From: Planctomycetaceae bacterium
GTDB lineage: Bacteria > Planctomycetota > Planctomycetia > Pirellulales > PALSA-1355
Assembly: GCA_003153375.1 (NCBI GenBank)
Contig: PLYM01000202.1
Coordinates: 62,001 to 126,000, forward strand
DNA: 64,000 nucleotides
Direction of reading: 5' to 3'
This document shows, piece after piece, positions 1 to 8,948 of the stretch. The notes under the pieces are model-generated. The model was not told the DNA's origin. It saw only the letters and a list, made by a program, of their open reading frames with translations, and ran no database searches. Made by a program: the position numbers and the translations under genes. The number at the start of each line of letters is the position of its first letter. The first letter of the stretch is position 1.

Positions 1-30
1 ACCACTAACCACCAGCCACTAATCACTACT
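1..30. other. Short degenerate CACTAA-type repeat tail
   Basis: The first 30 bases repeat the words CCACTAA, CCACCAG, CCACTAA and TCACTA in an imperfect 7-8 base rhythm, directly after the stop codon of the lipoprotein gene that begins the window. This may be the end of a longer simple-sequence tract lying outside the window. No gene is visible here. Confidence 0.3.
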
Positions 31-1356
31 TCACTGGCTCGTTACAATCTTCCCCACCAATCGCAGGTCCGGAAAATTGGCCAGCATGTAGGTGTTGCGG
101 CCGTTCACGATCGTGACGTTGGCCGTCTCTTCGCGACCCACGCCCGCCGAACCCTCGGCCTGCAGGGCAACCTGGTGCGGTCCGGCCGGCAATTCGACGC
201 GCAACACCTGAATTTTGTCGGGCAGCAATCCCCAACAGCGCGTGTCGGCCGCCTCGGTCGCTTCCCAGGCCACGCCGACCGCGTCCAGGCCAAAGTTCAG
301 CAGCGAATCGCGTTGGCCGCCGATCGCTTCCTTGGTGCCATAGATCACGCCCTTCTTGACGACTCGCCGCACGACGGCCGTGCCAATTACGCGCGGATAG
401 ATCGCCTCGTATTGTTCCGTGGCCATGTGGCCGATGTCGGTGATCGTGGCCGTCGAGCCGACGCGCCGCTGATCGACCGCCACGCGCACGTTGCTCACGC
501 CACTGTCACGGGTGACCACTTTCGGCACTTTGATCGGCGCGATCGTGGGCGGCAGCGTGTACTTGCTGTTGTTGCTCAGGATGCGGTCGGCCACCAGAAG
601 CGCCACGGTGCTGGGTATCTCAAGCGTTTCCTGCTTGTAGGGACCATGACCGGTCATCGAGAACACATAGAGCACGCCATTGCCCGGTCGCGAGTGATGG
701 CCATGCTGAGCCCGATCCAAATCCTGCCGGCCGTAGATAAAGTCGGGCTTCCAACTGACGACCATCATGCTCGCCCGAGCGACGTCGTCGAAGTTGGCGT
801 GCGTTTCCTCGCGAATCATGCCGTTGATATAAGGACCGAGCGCCACCTGCTTATAGGCCAGCTTGGGGTTCTCGCCGTGCTTGTCGAGTCCGGCCTGAAT
901 GATCTGCTGCTGCTTGTCGGTAATCTGCAGGCTGTAGGCCTGGGCGTCGGTGCCGCCCGTGAACAGGTTCGAGAGGGCCAGGAACGAGCGAATCAGGATC
1001 TTTTCATAATCCTCGCCGGCATAGCTCTTGACGTTCTCGTCGGTGAGCATCGACAGCGCGCCTTCGGCCAGGCTCTTCTGCTCCAGATAATCAAAACGGT
1101 CGCGCACTTCACGCAGCGTCTGCTCGGCCTCTTTGGGCCGGCCGGCCGAGAGATCGACCACGGCCCGTTCCAGCTTGAGCACGTCGGCGTCGTGGTGCGG
1201 GCTTTTGAGGGCCTTGTCGATGACCTCGGTCGTGTGGGCCAGGTCGCCGTTGTAGAAGCCCTGGCGAATGTCGACCAGCCGGTCGCTGTAGGTGGCACAG
1301 CCCGCCAGACAGAGCACCAGCCCGGCCAGGGCGACAACGCACGCGCGACACGACAT
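31..1356 (-). CDS. Predicted lipoprotein, COG3014-like partner of an LpoB-like protein
   Basis: A 441-residue predicted lipoprotein. The N-terminus is a short hydrophobic signal ending in the lipobox LAGC, so Cys20 should be lipidated. The following 120 residues are helical and TPR-like (ANTEC-free, rich in Leu/Ala/Glu); the C-terminal half is beta-rich and ends in an NGRNTYM segment. Large lipoproteins of this kind (COG3014) are known to sit beside LpoB-type genes in gammaproteobacteria, and here an LpoB-like gene ends 14 bases upstream on the same strand, so the two are probably one operon. I infer an envelope role; the biochemical function is unknown. The ATG start is chosen because it gives a complete lipoprotein signal. 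Confidence 0.7.
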   Translation of the reverse strand: MSCRACVVALAGLVLCLAGCATYSDRLVDIRQGFYNGDLAHTTEVIDKALKSPHHDADVLKLERAVVDLSAGRPKEAEQTLREVRDRFDYLEQKSLAEGALSMLTDENVKSYAGEDYEKILIRSFLALSNLFTGGTDAQAYSLQITDKQQQIIQAGLDKHGENPKLAYKQVALGPYINGMIREETHANFDDVARASMMVVSWKPDFIYGRQDLDRAQHGHHSRPGNGVLYVFSMTGHGPYKQETLEIPSTVALLVADRILSNNSKYTLPPTIAPIKVPKVVTRDSGVSNVRVAVDQRRVGSTATITDIGHMATEQYEAIYPRVIGTAVVRRVVKKGVIYGTKEAIGGQRDSLLNFGLDAVGVAWEATEAADTRCWGLLPDKIQVLRVELPAGPHQVALQAEGSAGVGREETANVTIVNGRNTYMLANFPDLRLVGKIVTSQ

Positions 1357-1370
1357 GGTTCACGCGACCT

Positions 1371-2045
1371 TTATTTGAACAAGCCCGTCTTGTGATAGCC
1401 CTTGGTCAGCGTGGCCGATTGCTTGTCATATTCGCCGGTGCGCACGTTGACCATTTCCATCGTCAACAGGTAGTCGCGCTGATAGTTCTGATTCTGCCGC
1501 GTCGTGCCCGAGGTGAGCGTGGCATAGAGCAGGAAGTCGAACGGCTGCCCTTGCTGTTCCATCACGGCCACGAAGGCCCGCATGTTGGCGGGCAGGAAGA
1601 GCTGATCGGGCCGCATCCGCGTCTGTTCCAGGCCGGCGTCGACAAACCGCTTGTTGACCGGCTGAAAGACGTGCGTCTCGACGATCCGCGTGTCGATCAC
1701 CTGGTAGATCTGGTCCTTGAAGTCGCCGATCTCCTCGGCACTCTTGTTTTCGACCGCCACGAAACAGATCCGCATCGGCGGCCGCGCGACGGCCTCGGGG
1801 CCCTGCGCCCCGGCTGGAGTGCTGACGGTCGTGAACTGCGGCGGCGGCGTGGCGTGTCGCGCCAGTAGGCTGCTCGTGGCCTCGTCGACCAGCGGCTTGA
1901 AGGTCTCGGAGCCGGCGGCATGGCTGCCGACCATTTGCTGGTCGCCCGGCTTGACGACCTTGCCCACCTGGCCGCTGCGGCAGCCGTTGAGAATCGCAGC
2001 GCCCAAACCCACGAAACCCGCGCGGATGAGCTGTCGCCTATTCAT
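1371..2045 (-). CDS. LpoB-like lipoprotein (penicillin-binding protein activator family)
   Basis: A 224-residue protein starting MNRRQLIRAG, with a twin-arginine-like motif and a lipobox LNGC at Cys22. The start at 2045 is preferred over the in-frame start 99 bases upstream because GGAAGGGAG precedes it and it begins the signal sequence. After a linker of about 80 residues the C-terminal domain has the alternating strand/helix pattern of LpoB/COG3417 proteins, with DYLLTMEMVNVRTGEYDKQS resembling the family's C-terminal strands. In E. coli LpoB activates the bifunctional synthase PBP1b from the outer membrane. Many planctomycetes have a reduced set of such synthases, so the partner here is uncertain. 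It is the first gene of a probable two-gene operon with the next lipoprotein. Confidence 0.65.
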   Translation of the reverse strand: MNRRQLIRAGFVGLGAAILNGCRSGQVGKVVKPGDQQMVGSHAAGSETFKPLVDEATSSLLARHATPPPQFTTVSTPAGAQGPEAVARPPMRICFVAVENKSAEEIGDFKDQIYQVIDTRIVETHVFQPVNKRFVDAGLEQTRMRPDQLFLPANMRAFVAVMEQQGQPFDFLLYATLTSGTTRQNQNYQRDYLLTMEMVNVRTGEYDKQSATLTKGYHKTGLFK

Positions 2046-2415
2046 CGGACTCCCTTCCGTTCCCTGCAACCTGATGCGAGTCAGGGCTAGCACGCCGGGC
2101 CGGCCCGGTCCCTCGGGCGCAGCGCGCGACGCTTCAACGATCAAGAATCGGTCCGCGCGACCCAGTGACTTGAACGGTTTTTCCGTCTTTGCTCGCTGGC
2201 GCGCCGCGGCCTTCGCAGAAGGATGCCAGCGGCGAAAAGCTAGCTGACAAATAGTGGCGTCCAGACGGCTTGCAGCCGCAATTTTTCTCTGGCGGTAACT
2301 AGTGGAAATCGCCCCTCGAATGGGCTAATTTGACTGCTAGCAAGATCGCACGGACGGGCAACCTGTTGCGGCAGTTTTTACACTTCGCCTGGGCCACTGT
2401 TGCGGAGAACTTCCG
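2046..2415. other. Intergenic region between divergent genes
   Basis: About 370 bases between the LpoB-like gene (leftward) and the exported HEAT gene (rightward). It must carry both promoters. I see a TTGACT at 2330-2335 but no good -10 element 16-18 bases from it, and a small hairpin ACGG/CCGT around 2172-2186. Nothing else can be supported. Confidence 0.4.
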
Positions 2416-4113
2416 ATGTTCGGCTTTCGTCGATCCACTCTCGCGCGCTTCGGCGTCTCGTTCCCTGTTTCACGTTGGATCGTGCTCGCCTGCTGGGCCG
2501 TGGTCGCACTCGCGCTGACGAACCCAACGAGCCACGCCAAGCCGGTTGATGACGATGCCGAAGCAGCGGACGAAATGCCCGACGAGACGCCGCCGAAGAA
2601 GGCATCGAGTGCCAAGGCGAAGAGCGCCCAGAGCAAAAGCGCGAAGGGCAAGTCGAGCGACGACAATTCGAAGGCCAAAACCAAAAAGCCGGCCAAGACC
2701 GCCGCGAGCGCGCCGTTGCGCTATGCCTTCCAGGAAGGCCAACGCTACGTGTACGAGATCGAAATCACGCTCGACCTGGGCGACGACACGCGCACGATCA
2801 ACGGGCACAGCACCTACACGGTCAAACGGGCCGATGACGACGAGATCGTGCTCGAGCACGACGGCCGATTGATCTCGCATGGCAAAACGCACGCCGGACG
2901 TTCGCGCATCGATCCCCGCCACCGCCAGGCCCTGACCAGTTTTCCCTCCTCGTTTGGCGGCTCGGGCGAGCTGACCGTCAGCACCACCGGTCAGGTGGTC
3001 AAGAACACGAGCAAGGAGCAATTGCCCTACTTGCTCGGGCCGGTGGCGATGCTGATTTTCGAACCACTCTCGGCCGACAACCTCACCGAATGGGAAGTCT
3101 CGAACAACGTGTCCGTCGAAGGCAAAGGAAGTCCGAAGCCAGCCACGGGCCCGACGGCGCGGATGCGATCACCCCGAATGCGGGCCGCGAGTCCCCAACC
3201 GCAGACGCCGGCCTTCGTCAGCGCCGCCACCGAGCACGCCACGTATTCGCGCGGTGCCGGCAAGGGCGATCTGGTGAAAATTAAAAAACATCTGGAGTTT
3301 CAGTCGCAGGCGGCCTCGGCTGAGATTCCCGGCATGGGCAAGGTGAGCGACGGCGAGATCACCTTCGACGCCAAAGCCGGCGTGCCGAAGAAGGCCACGC
3401 TCAGGGAAGTGCTGCAAGTTGGCGCCGCCACGGCGCCCCTGACCGTCACCTATCGCCTGCTGAGCGATGCCGAAGTGGCCAAGATGGACAAGGAAGCCGC
3501 CGACACCAAAGCCGAGCACGAGGCCAAGGTGGCCGAAGAGAAACGACCGCTGGACGATGACGATGTGCGCAAGCTGCTGGCCGAGTTGAAAGTGACCGAC
3601 AAGCGCCGCGCGGCGGCCGATCGGCTGGCCAAGGGTCCCGCCAATGACCAGCGTGACGAAGTGGCCAAGGCCCTAGGCAAGCTGCTCAACGATCGCGAAG
3701 ACTTGACTCGCAGCGTGGCCTGCAAAGCCCTGGTCGTCTGGGGCACGGCCGACAACGTCCCCGCGCTGGTCAAGCTGACCGAGACCGACAACGTGTTCCT
3801 CCGCTCCGACGCGATGCGCGCGCTGGGCGCGCTCAAGGACGAGCGCGGAGCCAAAGCGGTCGCCAATGTGTTTCCGGAGGACAAGCACGCCGCCGGCGAA
3901 GCGCTCAAGTCGATGGGCCCGGTGGCCGAACCTTACGTCGTGCCGCTGCTGGAAGATCGCGACACGGGTGTGCGCATCGACGCTTGCAAAATCCTGGCCA
4001 CGATCGGTGGCGAAAAGAGCCGCGCCGCACTCGAAGCCCTCTCCAAGAAGGGCCGTGGCGGCGACGCCCGCGAAGCCGAGAAAACGCTGCGCGAGATCGC
4101 TTCGCGCGAATAG
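2416..4113 (+). CDS. Exported HEAT-repeat protein
   Basis: A 565-residue protein. Residues 1-42 form an export signal (basic start, hydrophobic run, NPTSHAKP). Next comes a Lys/Ala/Ser-rich low-complexity linker to about residue 95, a beta-rich domain (about 95-330), a charged helix, and then four or five HEAT-like helical repeats (about 375-560) with the recurring pattern ALG.L.D.RG..AV. HEAT solenoids are protein-binding scaffolds, so I infer a periplasmic or membrane-associated assembly role, with no known substrate. GGAG lies about 10 bases upstream of the ATG. A second exported HEAT protein occurs at 16717, but the two share layout rather than obvious sequence identity. Confidence 0.75.
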   Translation: MFGFRRSTLARFGVSFPVSRWIVLACWAVVALALTNPTSHAKPVDDDAEAADEMPDETPPKKASSAKAKSAQSKSAKGKSSDDNSKAKTKKPAKTAASAPLRYAFQEGQRYVYEIEITLDLGDDTRTINGHSTYTVKRADDDEIVLEHDGRLISHGKTHAGRSRIDPRHRQALTSFPSSFGGSGELTVSTTGQVVKNTSKEQLPYLLGPVAMLIFEPLSADNLTEWEVSNNVSVEGKGSPKPATGPTARMRSPRMRAASPQPQTPAFVSAATEHATYSRGAGKGDLVKIKKHLEFQSQAASAEIPGMGKVSDGEITFDAKAGVPKKATLREVLQVGAATAPLTVTYRLLSDAEVAKMDKEAADTKAEHEAKVAEEKRPLDDDDVRKLLAELKVTDKRRAAADRLAKGPANDQRDEVAKALGKLLNDREDLTRSVACKALVVWGTADNVPALVKLTETDNVFLRSDAMRALGALKDERGAKAVANVFPEDKHAAGEALKSMGPVAEPYVVPLLEDRDTGVRIDACKILATIGGEKSRAALEALSKKGRGGDAREAEKTLREIASRE

Positions 4114-4226
4114 CCTGGCGACCAACCCTTCGCTTTCCATCGCGACATAAATAGCCGCTCTGCGGATTCGCAGCCCGCTCGGCTGGGCAACCGCCGCGCT
4201 CGTTCCCCCCGCCCGCGCCCTGCACG

Positions 4227-4253
4227 TTGACTGCTTGCGGGCGGCGTCATAAA
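4227..4253 (+). promoter_or_regulatory. Possible sigma-70 promoter upstream of transketolase
   Basis: TTGACT at 4227-4232 and CATAAA at 4248-4253 with a 15-base spacer, about 95 bases upstream of the transketolase ATG. The -35 matches five of six positions, but the spacer is short and the -10 is poor. Confidence 0.25.
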
Positions 4254-4348
4254 CTCACCGCCAGCCGCGCGCTCAGCGAGTCGACGCGAAGGGGCTGCCG
4301 CAAGATCGTAACACCTTACTACTCCGCGATATAGAAACGGACAATCGG

Positions 4349-6430
4349 ATGGCGCAGCAGACCGAACCAGTAGCCGGCAAGACGGGCATCTCGATCGACA
4401 CCCTGGCGATTAACACGATTCGCACACTGGCGATGGACGCCGTCGAGGCGGCCAAGAGCGGCCATCCCGGCACTCCGATGGCGCTGGCCCCGGTCGCTTA
4501 CACGCTCTGGAACGAAGTGCTGCGCTACGACCCCGATGATCCGACCTGGCCCAGCCGCGATCGCTTCGTCCTCTCCTGCGGCCATGCCTCGATGCTGCTC
4601 TACTCGCTGCTGCACCTGACGGGCGCGAAGCAGGTGGTCGACGGCCGACCGACCGGCGAACTGGCGGTGCCCCTGGACCAGATTCGCCGCTTTCGCCAGC
4701 TCGGCAGCCGTTGCCCGGGACATCCCGAGAGCCTCGACACCTCGGGCGTGGAAACGACGACCGGCCCACTGGGTCAGGGGCTCGGCAACAGCGTGGGCAT
4801 GGCGATCGCCGAGCGGTGGCTGGCCTCGCATTTCAATCGGCCCGGCTTCGATCTGTTCGACTACAACGTCTTTGCCCTGTGCAGCGACGGCGACATGATG
4901 GAAGGCATCAGCAACGAGGCGGGGTCACTGGCCGCTCACTTGCAGCTCTCGAACCTGTGCTGGATTTACGACGACAACCACATCACGATCGAAGGCCACA
5001 CGACGCTGGCCTTTGGCGAGGACGTCGGCCGGCGGTTCGAGGGCCTGGGTTGGAATGTCGTCCACGTGGCCGACGCGAACGATCTGGCCGCGCTGCGGGC
5101 GGCCTATCAGAGCTTTCTCAAGACCACCGACCGCCCGACGCTGATCATCGTGCGTTCGATCATCGCCTGGGGCGCGCCGCACAAGCAGGACACCGAAGAA
5201 GCACACGGCAGCCCGTTGGGCCCCGACGAAGTTCGCGCCACGAAGCTGGCCTATGGCTGGCCGCCCGATGCGCAGTTTCTGGTCCCGCCCGAAGTGCCGG
5301 CCCATTTCGACGCCGGCATCGGCCAGCGCGGCCGCGCGCTGCGCGCGGCGTGGCAAAAGAAGTTTGGCGACTATGCCAAGGCCCATCCCGATCTGGCCGG
5401 CCAATGGCAACAGATGCAAGCCCGCCAGTTGCCGCAAGGCTGGGATCAGGGACTAAAACCCTTTCCTGCCGACGCCAAGGGTATGGCCAGCCGCATCTCG
5501 TCGGGCAAGGTGCAGAACATGATCGCCCAGCACGTGCCCTGGCTGATCGGCGGCGCCGCCGACCTGGCCCCCTCGACCATGACGCGGATGACCTTCGACG
5601 GGGCGGGCGACTTCGAGCCAGGCAGCTATGGCGGCCGCAACTTCCACTTCGGCATCCGCGAGCACGGCATGGCCTCGTCGCTCAACGGCATGTCGCTGTC
5701 GTACATCCGTCCCTTCGGCGCCACATTCTTCGTGTTCACCGACTACCTGCGGCCTTCCTTGCGCCTCAGCGGCATCATGCACCTGCCGGTGATCTATATC
5801 ATGACCCACGACTCGATCGGCTTGGGCGAGGACGGCCCCACGCATCAGCCCATCGAGCACTTGGCCGCCGTGCGGGCGATTCCGAACGTCGTGTTGATTC
5901 GCCCCGGCGACGCCAACGAGGCGCTCGAGGCCTGGCGCGCGATCATGCCTATGAACAATCGGCCGGTCGTGCTCGTGCTCTCGCGGCAGAACCTGCCCAC
6001 GCTCGACCGCGCCAAATTCGCGCCGGCCGCCGGCACGGCCCGCGGGGCTTATGTGCTGGCCGACGCCCCGGGCGGAGCGCCCGAGCTGATTCTCATCGGC
6101 ACCGGCAGCGAGGTCTCGCTCTGTGTGCAAGCCCACGAGCAATTGACAGCCGCCGGCATTCGCGCGCGGTTGGTCAGCATGCCCAGTTGGCAACTCTTCG
6201 ACGAGCAGGACGAAGCCTATCGCCATAGCGTGCTGCCGCCGAGCGTCACGGCCCGCATCGCGGTCGAAGCTGGCGTCGAACAGGGCTGGGAAAAGTATCT
6301 CGGCCCCCAGGGAAAGTTCATCGGCATGCACGGCTATGGCGCCTCGGCGCCGGCGGCGGCCGTGTTCAAGCACTTTGGCTTCACGCCCGAGAATATCGTG
6401 GCGCAAGCCAAGAGCCTGTTGGGGCGCTAG
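4349..6430 (+). CDS. tkt: Transketolase
   Basis: A 693-residue transketolase, the normal length for the family. It transfers two-carbon ketol units between sugar phosphates in the pentose phosphate pathway, using thiamine diphosphate and Mg2+. The order of motifs is canonical: AKSGHPGTPMALAP near the N-terminus, TGPLGQGLGNSVGMA, the ThDP-binding GDGDMMEGISNEA region (here CSDGDMMEGISNEAGS) with Asn after about 27 residues, and the pyrimidine-domain motif FGIREHGMASSLNGM followed by THDSIGLGEDGPTHQP. The C-terminal domain is complete. It is monocistronic as far as can be seen: the gene before ends 235 bases upstream, and the gene after runs in the opposite direction. Confidence 0.97.
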   Translation: MAQQTEPVAGKTGISIDTLAINTIRTLAMDAVEAAKSGHPGTPMALAPVAYTLWNEVLRYDPDDPTWPSRDRFVLSCGHASMLLYSLLHLTGAKQVVDGRPTGELAVPLDQIRRFRQLGSRCPGHPESLDTSGVETTTGPLGQGLGNSVGMAIAERWLASHFNRPGFDLFDYNVFALCSDGDMMEGISNEAGSLAAHLQLSNLCWIYDDNHITIEGHTTLAFGEDVGRRFEGLGWNVVHVADANDLAALRAAYQSFLKTTDRPTLIIVRSIIAWGAPHKQDTEEAHGSPLGPDEVRATKLAYGWPPDAQFLVPPEVPAHFDAGIGQRGRALRAAWQKKFGDYAKAHPDLAGQWQQMQARQLPQGWDQGLKPFPADAKGMASRISSGKVQNMIAQHVPWLIGGAADLAPSTMTRMTFDGAGDFEPGSYGGRNFHFGIREHGMASSLNGMSLSYIRPFGATFFVFTDYLRPSLRLSGIMHLPVIYIMTHDSIGLGEDGPTHQPIEHLAAVRAIPNVVLIRPGDANEALEAWRAIMPMNNRPVVLVLSRQNLPTLDRAKFAPAAGTARGAYVLADAPGGAPELILIGTGSEVSLCVQAHEQLTAAGIRARLVSMPSWQLFDEQDEAYRHSVLPPSVTARIAVEAGVEQGWEKYLGPQGKFIGMHGYGASAPAAAVFKHFGFTPENIVAQAKSLLGR

Positions 6431-6440
6431 AGCCGATCGC

Positions 6441-8051
6441 TTAGCGCGTGCCGGCCGCTTGCATGAACTGCCGCAGCTCTTCAGCCGGGTAGAGGCAGAA
6501 GGCATACTCGCGCGAGACCAGAATGCTCTGCGTTCGCTGATTGCCGGCAATCCGGCTGCGTTCGTCGAGCAATTGCGTGCGTCGAGCGGCCACGGCCCCT
6601 TGTAATCCCTCGTTGGCGCTGTGAATCGCCTGATGCCGCCGCCGCGCATTTTCATACGTGCGCGGCGTTTCGATCCATTGCCGCTTCTGGCGTACCAGCA
6701 CTTCGGCGTCACCGGTGAGCTCACCGTCCAGATAGCGCTCGGGATGATATGTCAGCTCGCGCAACTCGCTGTCAACCCGACGGATGTCGCCGGCCGGGCC
6801 GTCTTCGCGCGCGATCGGCAACCGCAGCGTGGCCGTCAGGGTCATGTAGCCCGGCGGCTTGAGCCCGAAGAATCGCTCGATCAGCAGGTCGGTCACCTGG
6901 TCGTACTTGGCGCCGCCGATGCCGTGCATGAACAGATCACCCAGGAACAACCGGGCGAAAAGGGTTGTAATCAGCGCCCGCGTGCGCAACCGCACGCCGC
7001 TGGCGGCCAGCTCGGCCAATTGTTCGGCCGCGCGGTGGGCCTCGCCGTCGGGCGACAGCGACAACGCGCGCTCGATGCCTTGCCGGTCGGAGATCACAAT
7101 CTCGTCGCCCCGCTGCCGCACGAACAGCCGGCGGCGGCGCGGAATGTCGCGATCCCAAATCCAGAACGGCGCCTCGAGCCAATCATCTTCCATCGCCAGG
7201 TCGGGCACCGGGTGCGCACTGCTGCGCACATGATTGGCTCGGCGATAATCGGCCACCGAGCGGTTGTATTGCTCCCACAGCCGCGGCAGATTGGCCAGCA
7301 GGTGCGAGGTAAACCAATGGAACGCAGGCAGCCGGCACACGTGGCTCTGCGGAATCTCGAGCGTCACCGCGCCCCAAGCTTCCTCTTGCCGATGCCGGGC
7401 CTGCGCCAGACACTCGCCCAACGTGCTACACTCCCGCGCCCGTTCGACGGCCAGCGGCCAGAACTCGCGCACCAGCGGATTACTCACCAGCGAGCGGATC
7501 GTCTCAGTCGCCCGGGCCCCGAAGGAATCGAAACTCGCGCGGTCGATGATCGCCCGCTCTTCATAGGGAATCTCGGCCGTTTGCCGATCGAAGGCCAGGC
7601 TTTCGACGTGCGGCGCCTCGGGCGAACCGCCCGGCACGCGCAACGAGGCGGTCTTGATCGTGTCGCTGTCGATGGCCAGATTGACCGCCACGCCCGCGTG
7701 CTGCCGCGCGATCGCGCTCAGCACGAAATTCTTGAACCACACGCCGGGATGAAAGAGCTGCGGCTGATGCCCGGCTATGAATAACGGCAAGCCCCGCTGG
7801 CAGGCCGAGGTCGGCACGTCGCGATACGATCGCGTATAACCGCAGGCGGCCTGCACCAGTTCGACCCGCGCCTGCGCGGCCACGTCGACCAGTCGCTTGC
7901 CCTGCATGTCGTAGTCATAGTCGGCCGCCGCGGCACGATTGCGCTCGAAGAACGAAGCGACCGCCGACAAGGGGGGCTCGATCAATTGGCCGCCGTTTTC
8001 GCGCGGGGCTCGCAGGTGTCGGTGCTCGATGGCTTCACTCATAACCGTCAT
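6441..8051 (-). CDS. Conserved hypothetical protein, possible distant BshC-like fold
   Basis: A 536-residue cytosolic protein without signal or membrane segments. The motif FIAGHQPQLFHPGVWFKN (about residues 75-95) resembles the GGQQAGLLTGPLYT-type loop of the bacillithiol cysteine ligase BshC, and a second conserved block is HGIGGAKYDQVTDLL in the C-terminal half. The similarity is partial, so a BshC-type amide-forming reaction is only a suggestion. The ATG at 8051 is chosen because its first bases form a 4-base ATGA overlap with the stop codon of the glycosyltransferase gene, indicating translational coupling. An in-frame start 18 bases further upstream exists but lies inside that gene. Function is not assigned. 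Confidence 0.6.
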   Translation of the reverse strand: MTVMSEAIEHRHLRAPRENGGQLIEPPLSAVASFFERNRAAAADYDYDMQGKRLVDVAAQARVELVQAACGYTRSYRDVPTSACQRGLPLFIAGHQPQLFHPGVWFKNFVLSAIARQHAGVAVNLAIDSDTIKTASLRVPGGSPEAPHVESLAFDRQTAEIPYEERAIIDRASFDSFGARATETIRSLVSNPLVREFWPLAVERARECSTLGECLAQARHRQEEAWGAVTLEIPQSHVCRLPAFHWFTSHLLANLPRLWEQYNRSVADYRRANHVRSSAHPVPDLAMEDDWLEAPFWIWDRDIPRRRRLFVRQRGDEIVISDRQGIERALSLSPDGEAHRAAEQLAELAASGVRLRTRALITTLFARLFLGDLFMHGIGGAKYDQVTDLLIERFFGLKPPGYMTLTATLRLPIAREDGPAGDIRRVDSELRELTYHPERYLDGELTGDAEVLVRQKRQWIETPRTYENARRRHQAIHSANEGLQGAVAARRTQLLDERSRIAGNQRTQSILVSREYAFCLYPAEELRQFMQAAGTR

Positions 8052-8797
8052 CCGGCTACCTCTCCGCATAGAGACTTCTTCTGACCATGCGGCAGCGAGC
8101 TCTTCGCGGCAGCCATCGCCCGGTCCAACACTTCATAGTAAAACTTGAGCCGCGTTTTGGCGTTGTCAAGCGAACCGCCGAACGAACGAGCTTCGTCCAG
8201 ATAAATCAGCGGCACCGCCATCTCGACGATCGTCAGACCCGCGCACGCCGCCTGCACCCACAGCTCGAGCGGCATCGCATAGCCGGTCTCGGTGATGTGA
8301 AACCGCTCGAGCGCCGACCGTTGATACGCCTTGAAGCCGCAAAAACCGTCGGTCAGGTGCAAGCCCAAGCGGCGATTCAACTCGGCCGTGATCTCCATGT
8401 TGATCCCGCGGCGATCGGCCGGCGGAGCGCTTTCGCCAGCGAACTGCTGCAAGTAGCGGCTGCCCGAAACGATCTGCGCATCGGCCGCGGCGGTGACGAA
8501 GTCGGGAATGCGCCGCGGCTGGTGCTGGCCGTCGCAATCGATCGTTACCAGCACGTCGTAGCCGTGCGCGATCGTATAGTCGAACGCCGACCGCAGCGCC
8601 GCGCCATAACCCTGGTTGCGCTCATGCGTGACGCGCAGGATGTCCTGGCGCTCGTTCAGCAGGTCCGACGTGCCGTCGCTCGAACCATCGTCGACCACCA
8701 ACACGTCGGGCGAAAAGCGCAGCACTTGGTCCAGCACGCCGTTGACGTGCTTCACTTCGTTGTAGACGGGTAGCGCCGTTAGTGATTTGATTGTCAT
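8048..8797 (-). CDS. Family 2 glycosyltransferase (dolichol-phosphate-mannose-synthase-like)
   Basis: A 249-residue GT-A glycosyltransferase. Near the N-terminus are ALPVYNE and VVDDGSSDGT, the nucleotide-sugar binding strand and loop; the metal-binding DxD-like element is TIDCDGQHQP; a further conserved block is SGSRYLQ followed by GFCGFKAYQR. This pattern belongs to GT2 enzymes that transfer a sugar to a polyprenyl phosphate or similar acceptor. There is no C-terminal membrane domain, so it is a soluble or peripheral enzyme. The start at 8797 is preferred to one 90 bases upstream because GGGAGCGAG precedes it and the protein then begins at MTIKSLTALPVYNE. It is coupled by an ATGA overlap to the downstream BshC-like gene. 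Confidence 0.88.
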   Translation of the reverse strand: MTIKSLTALPVYNEVKHVNGVLDQVLRFSPDVLVVDDGSSDGTSDLLNERQDILRVTHERNQGYGAALRSAFDYTIAHGYDVLVTIDCDGQHQPRRIPDFVTAAADAQIVSGSRYLQQFAGESAPPADRRGINMEITAELNRRLGLHLTDGFCGFKAYQRSALERFHITETGYAMPLELWVQAACAGLTIVEMAVPLIYLDEARSFGGSLDNAKTRLKFYYEVLDRAMAAAKSSLPHGQKKSLCGEVAG

Positions 8798-8948
8798 GAA
8801 AACTCGCTCCCGCGATCGGTCGCCAACGACCCGTTCGCGTCTGTTTGCCTCGTGCGGTTGGTTCCAAGCCTTACCATTGTAAACCAATGTCTCGCCGAGG
8901 CGAGGTTTGCGACTGCCCGGCCCGTTGCCAGCGTCGCAACCCCTGACT

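Noticed and set aside
4227-4253. A strong transketolase promoter
   Set aside because: Spacer of 15 and a weak -10 make it only a low-confidence candidate, listed as such.
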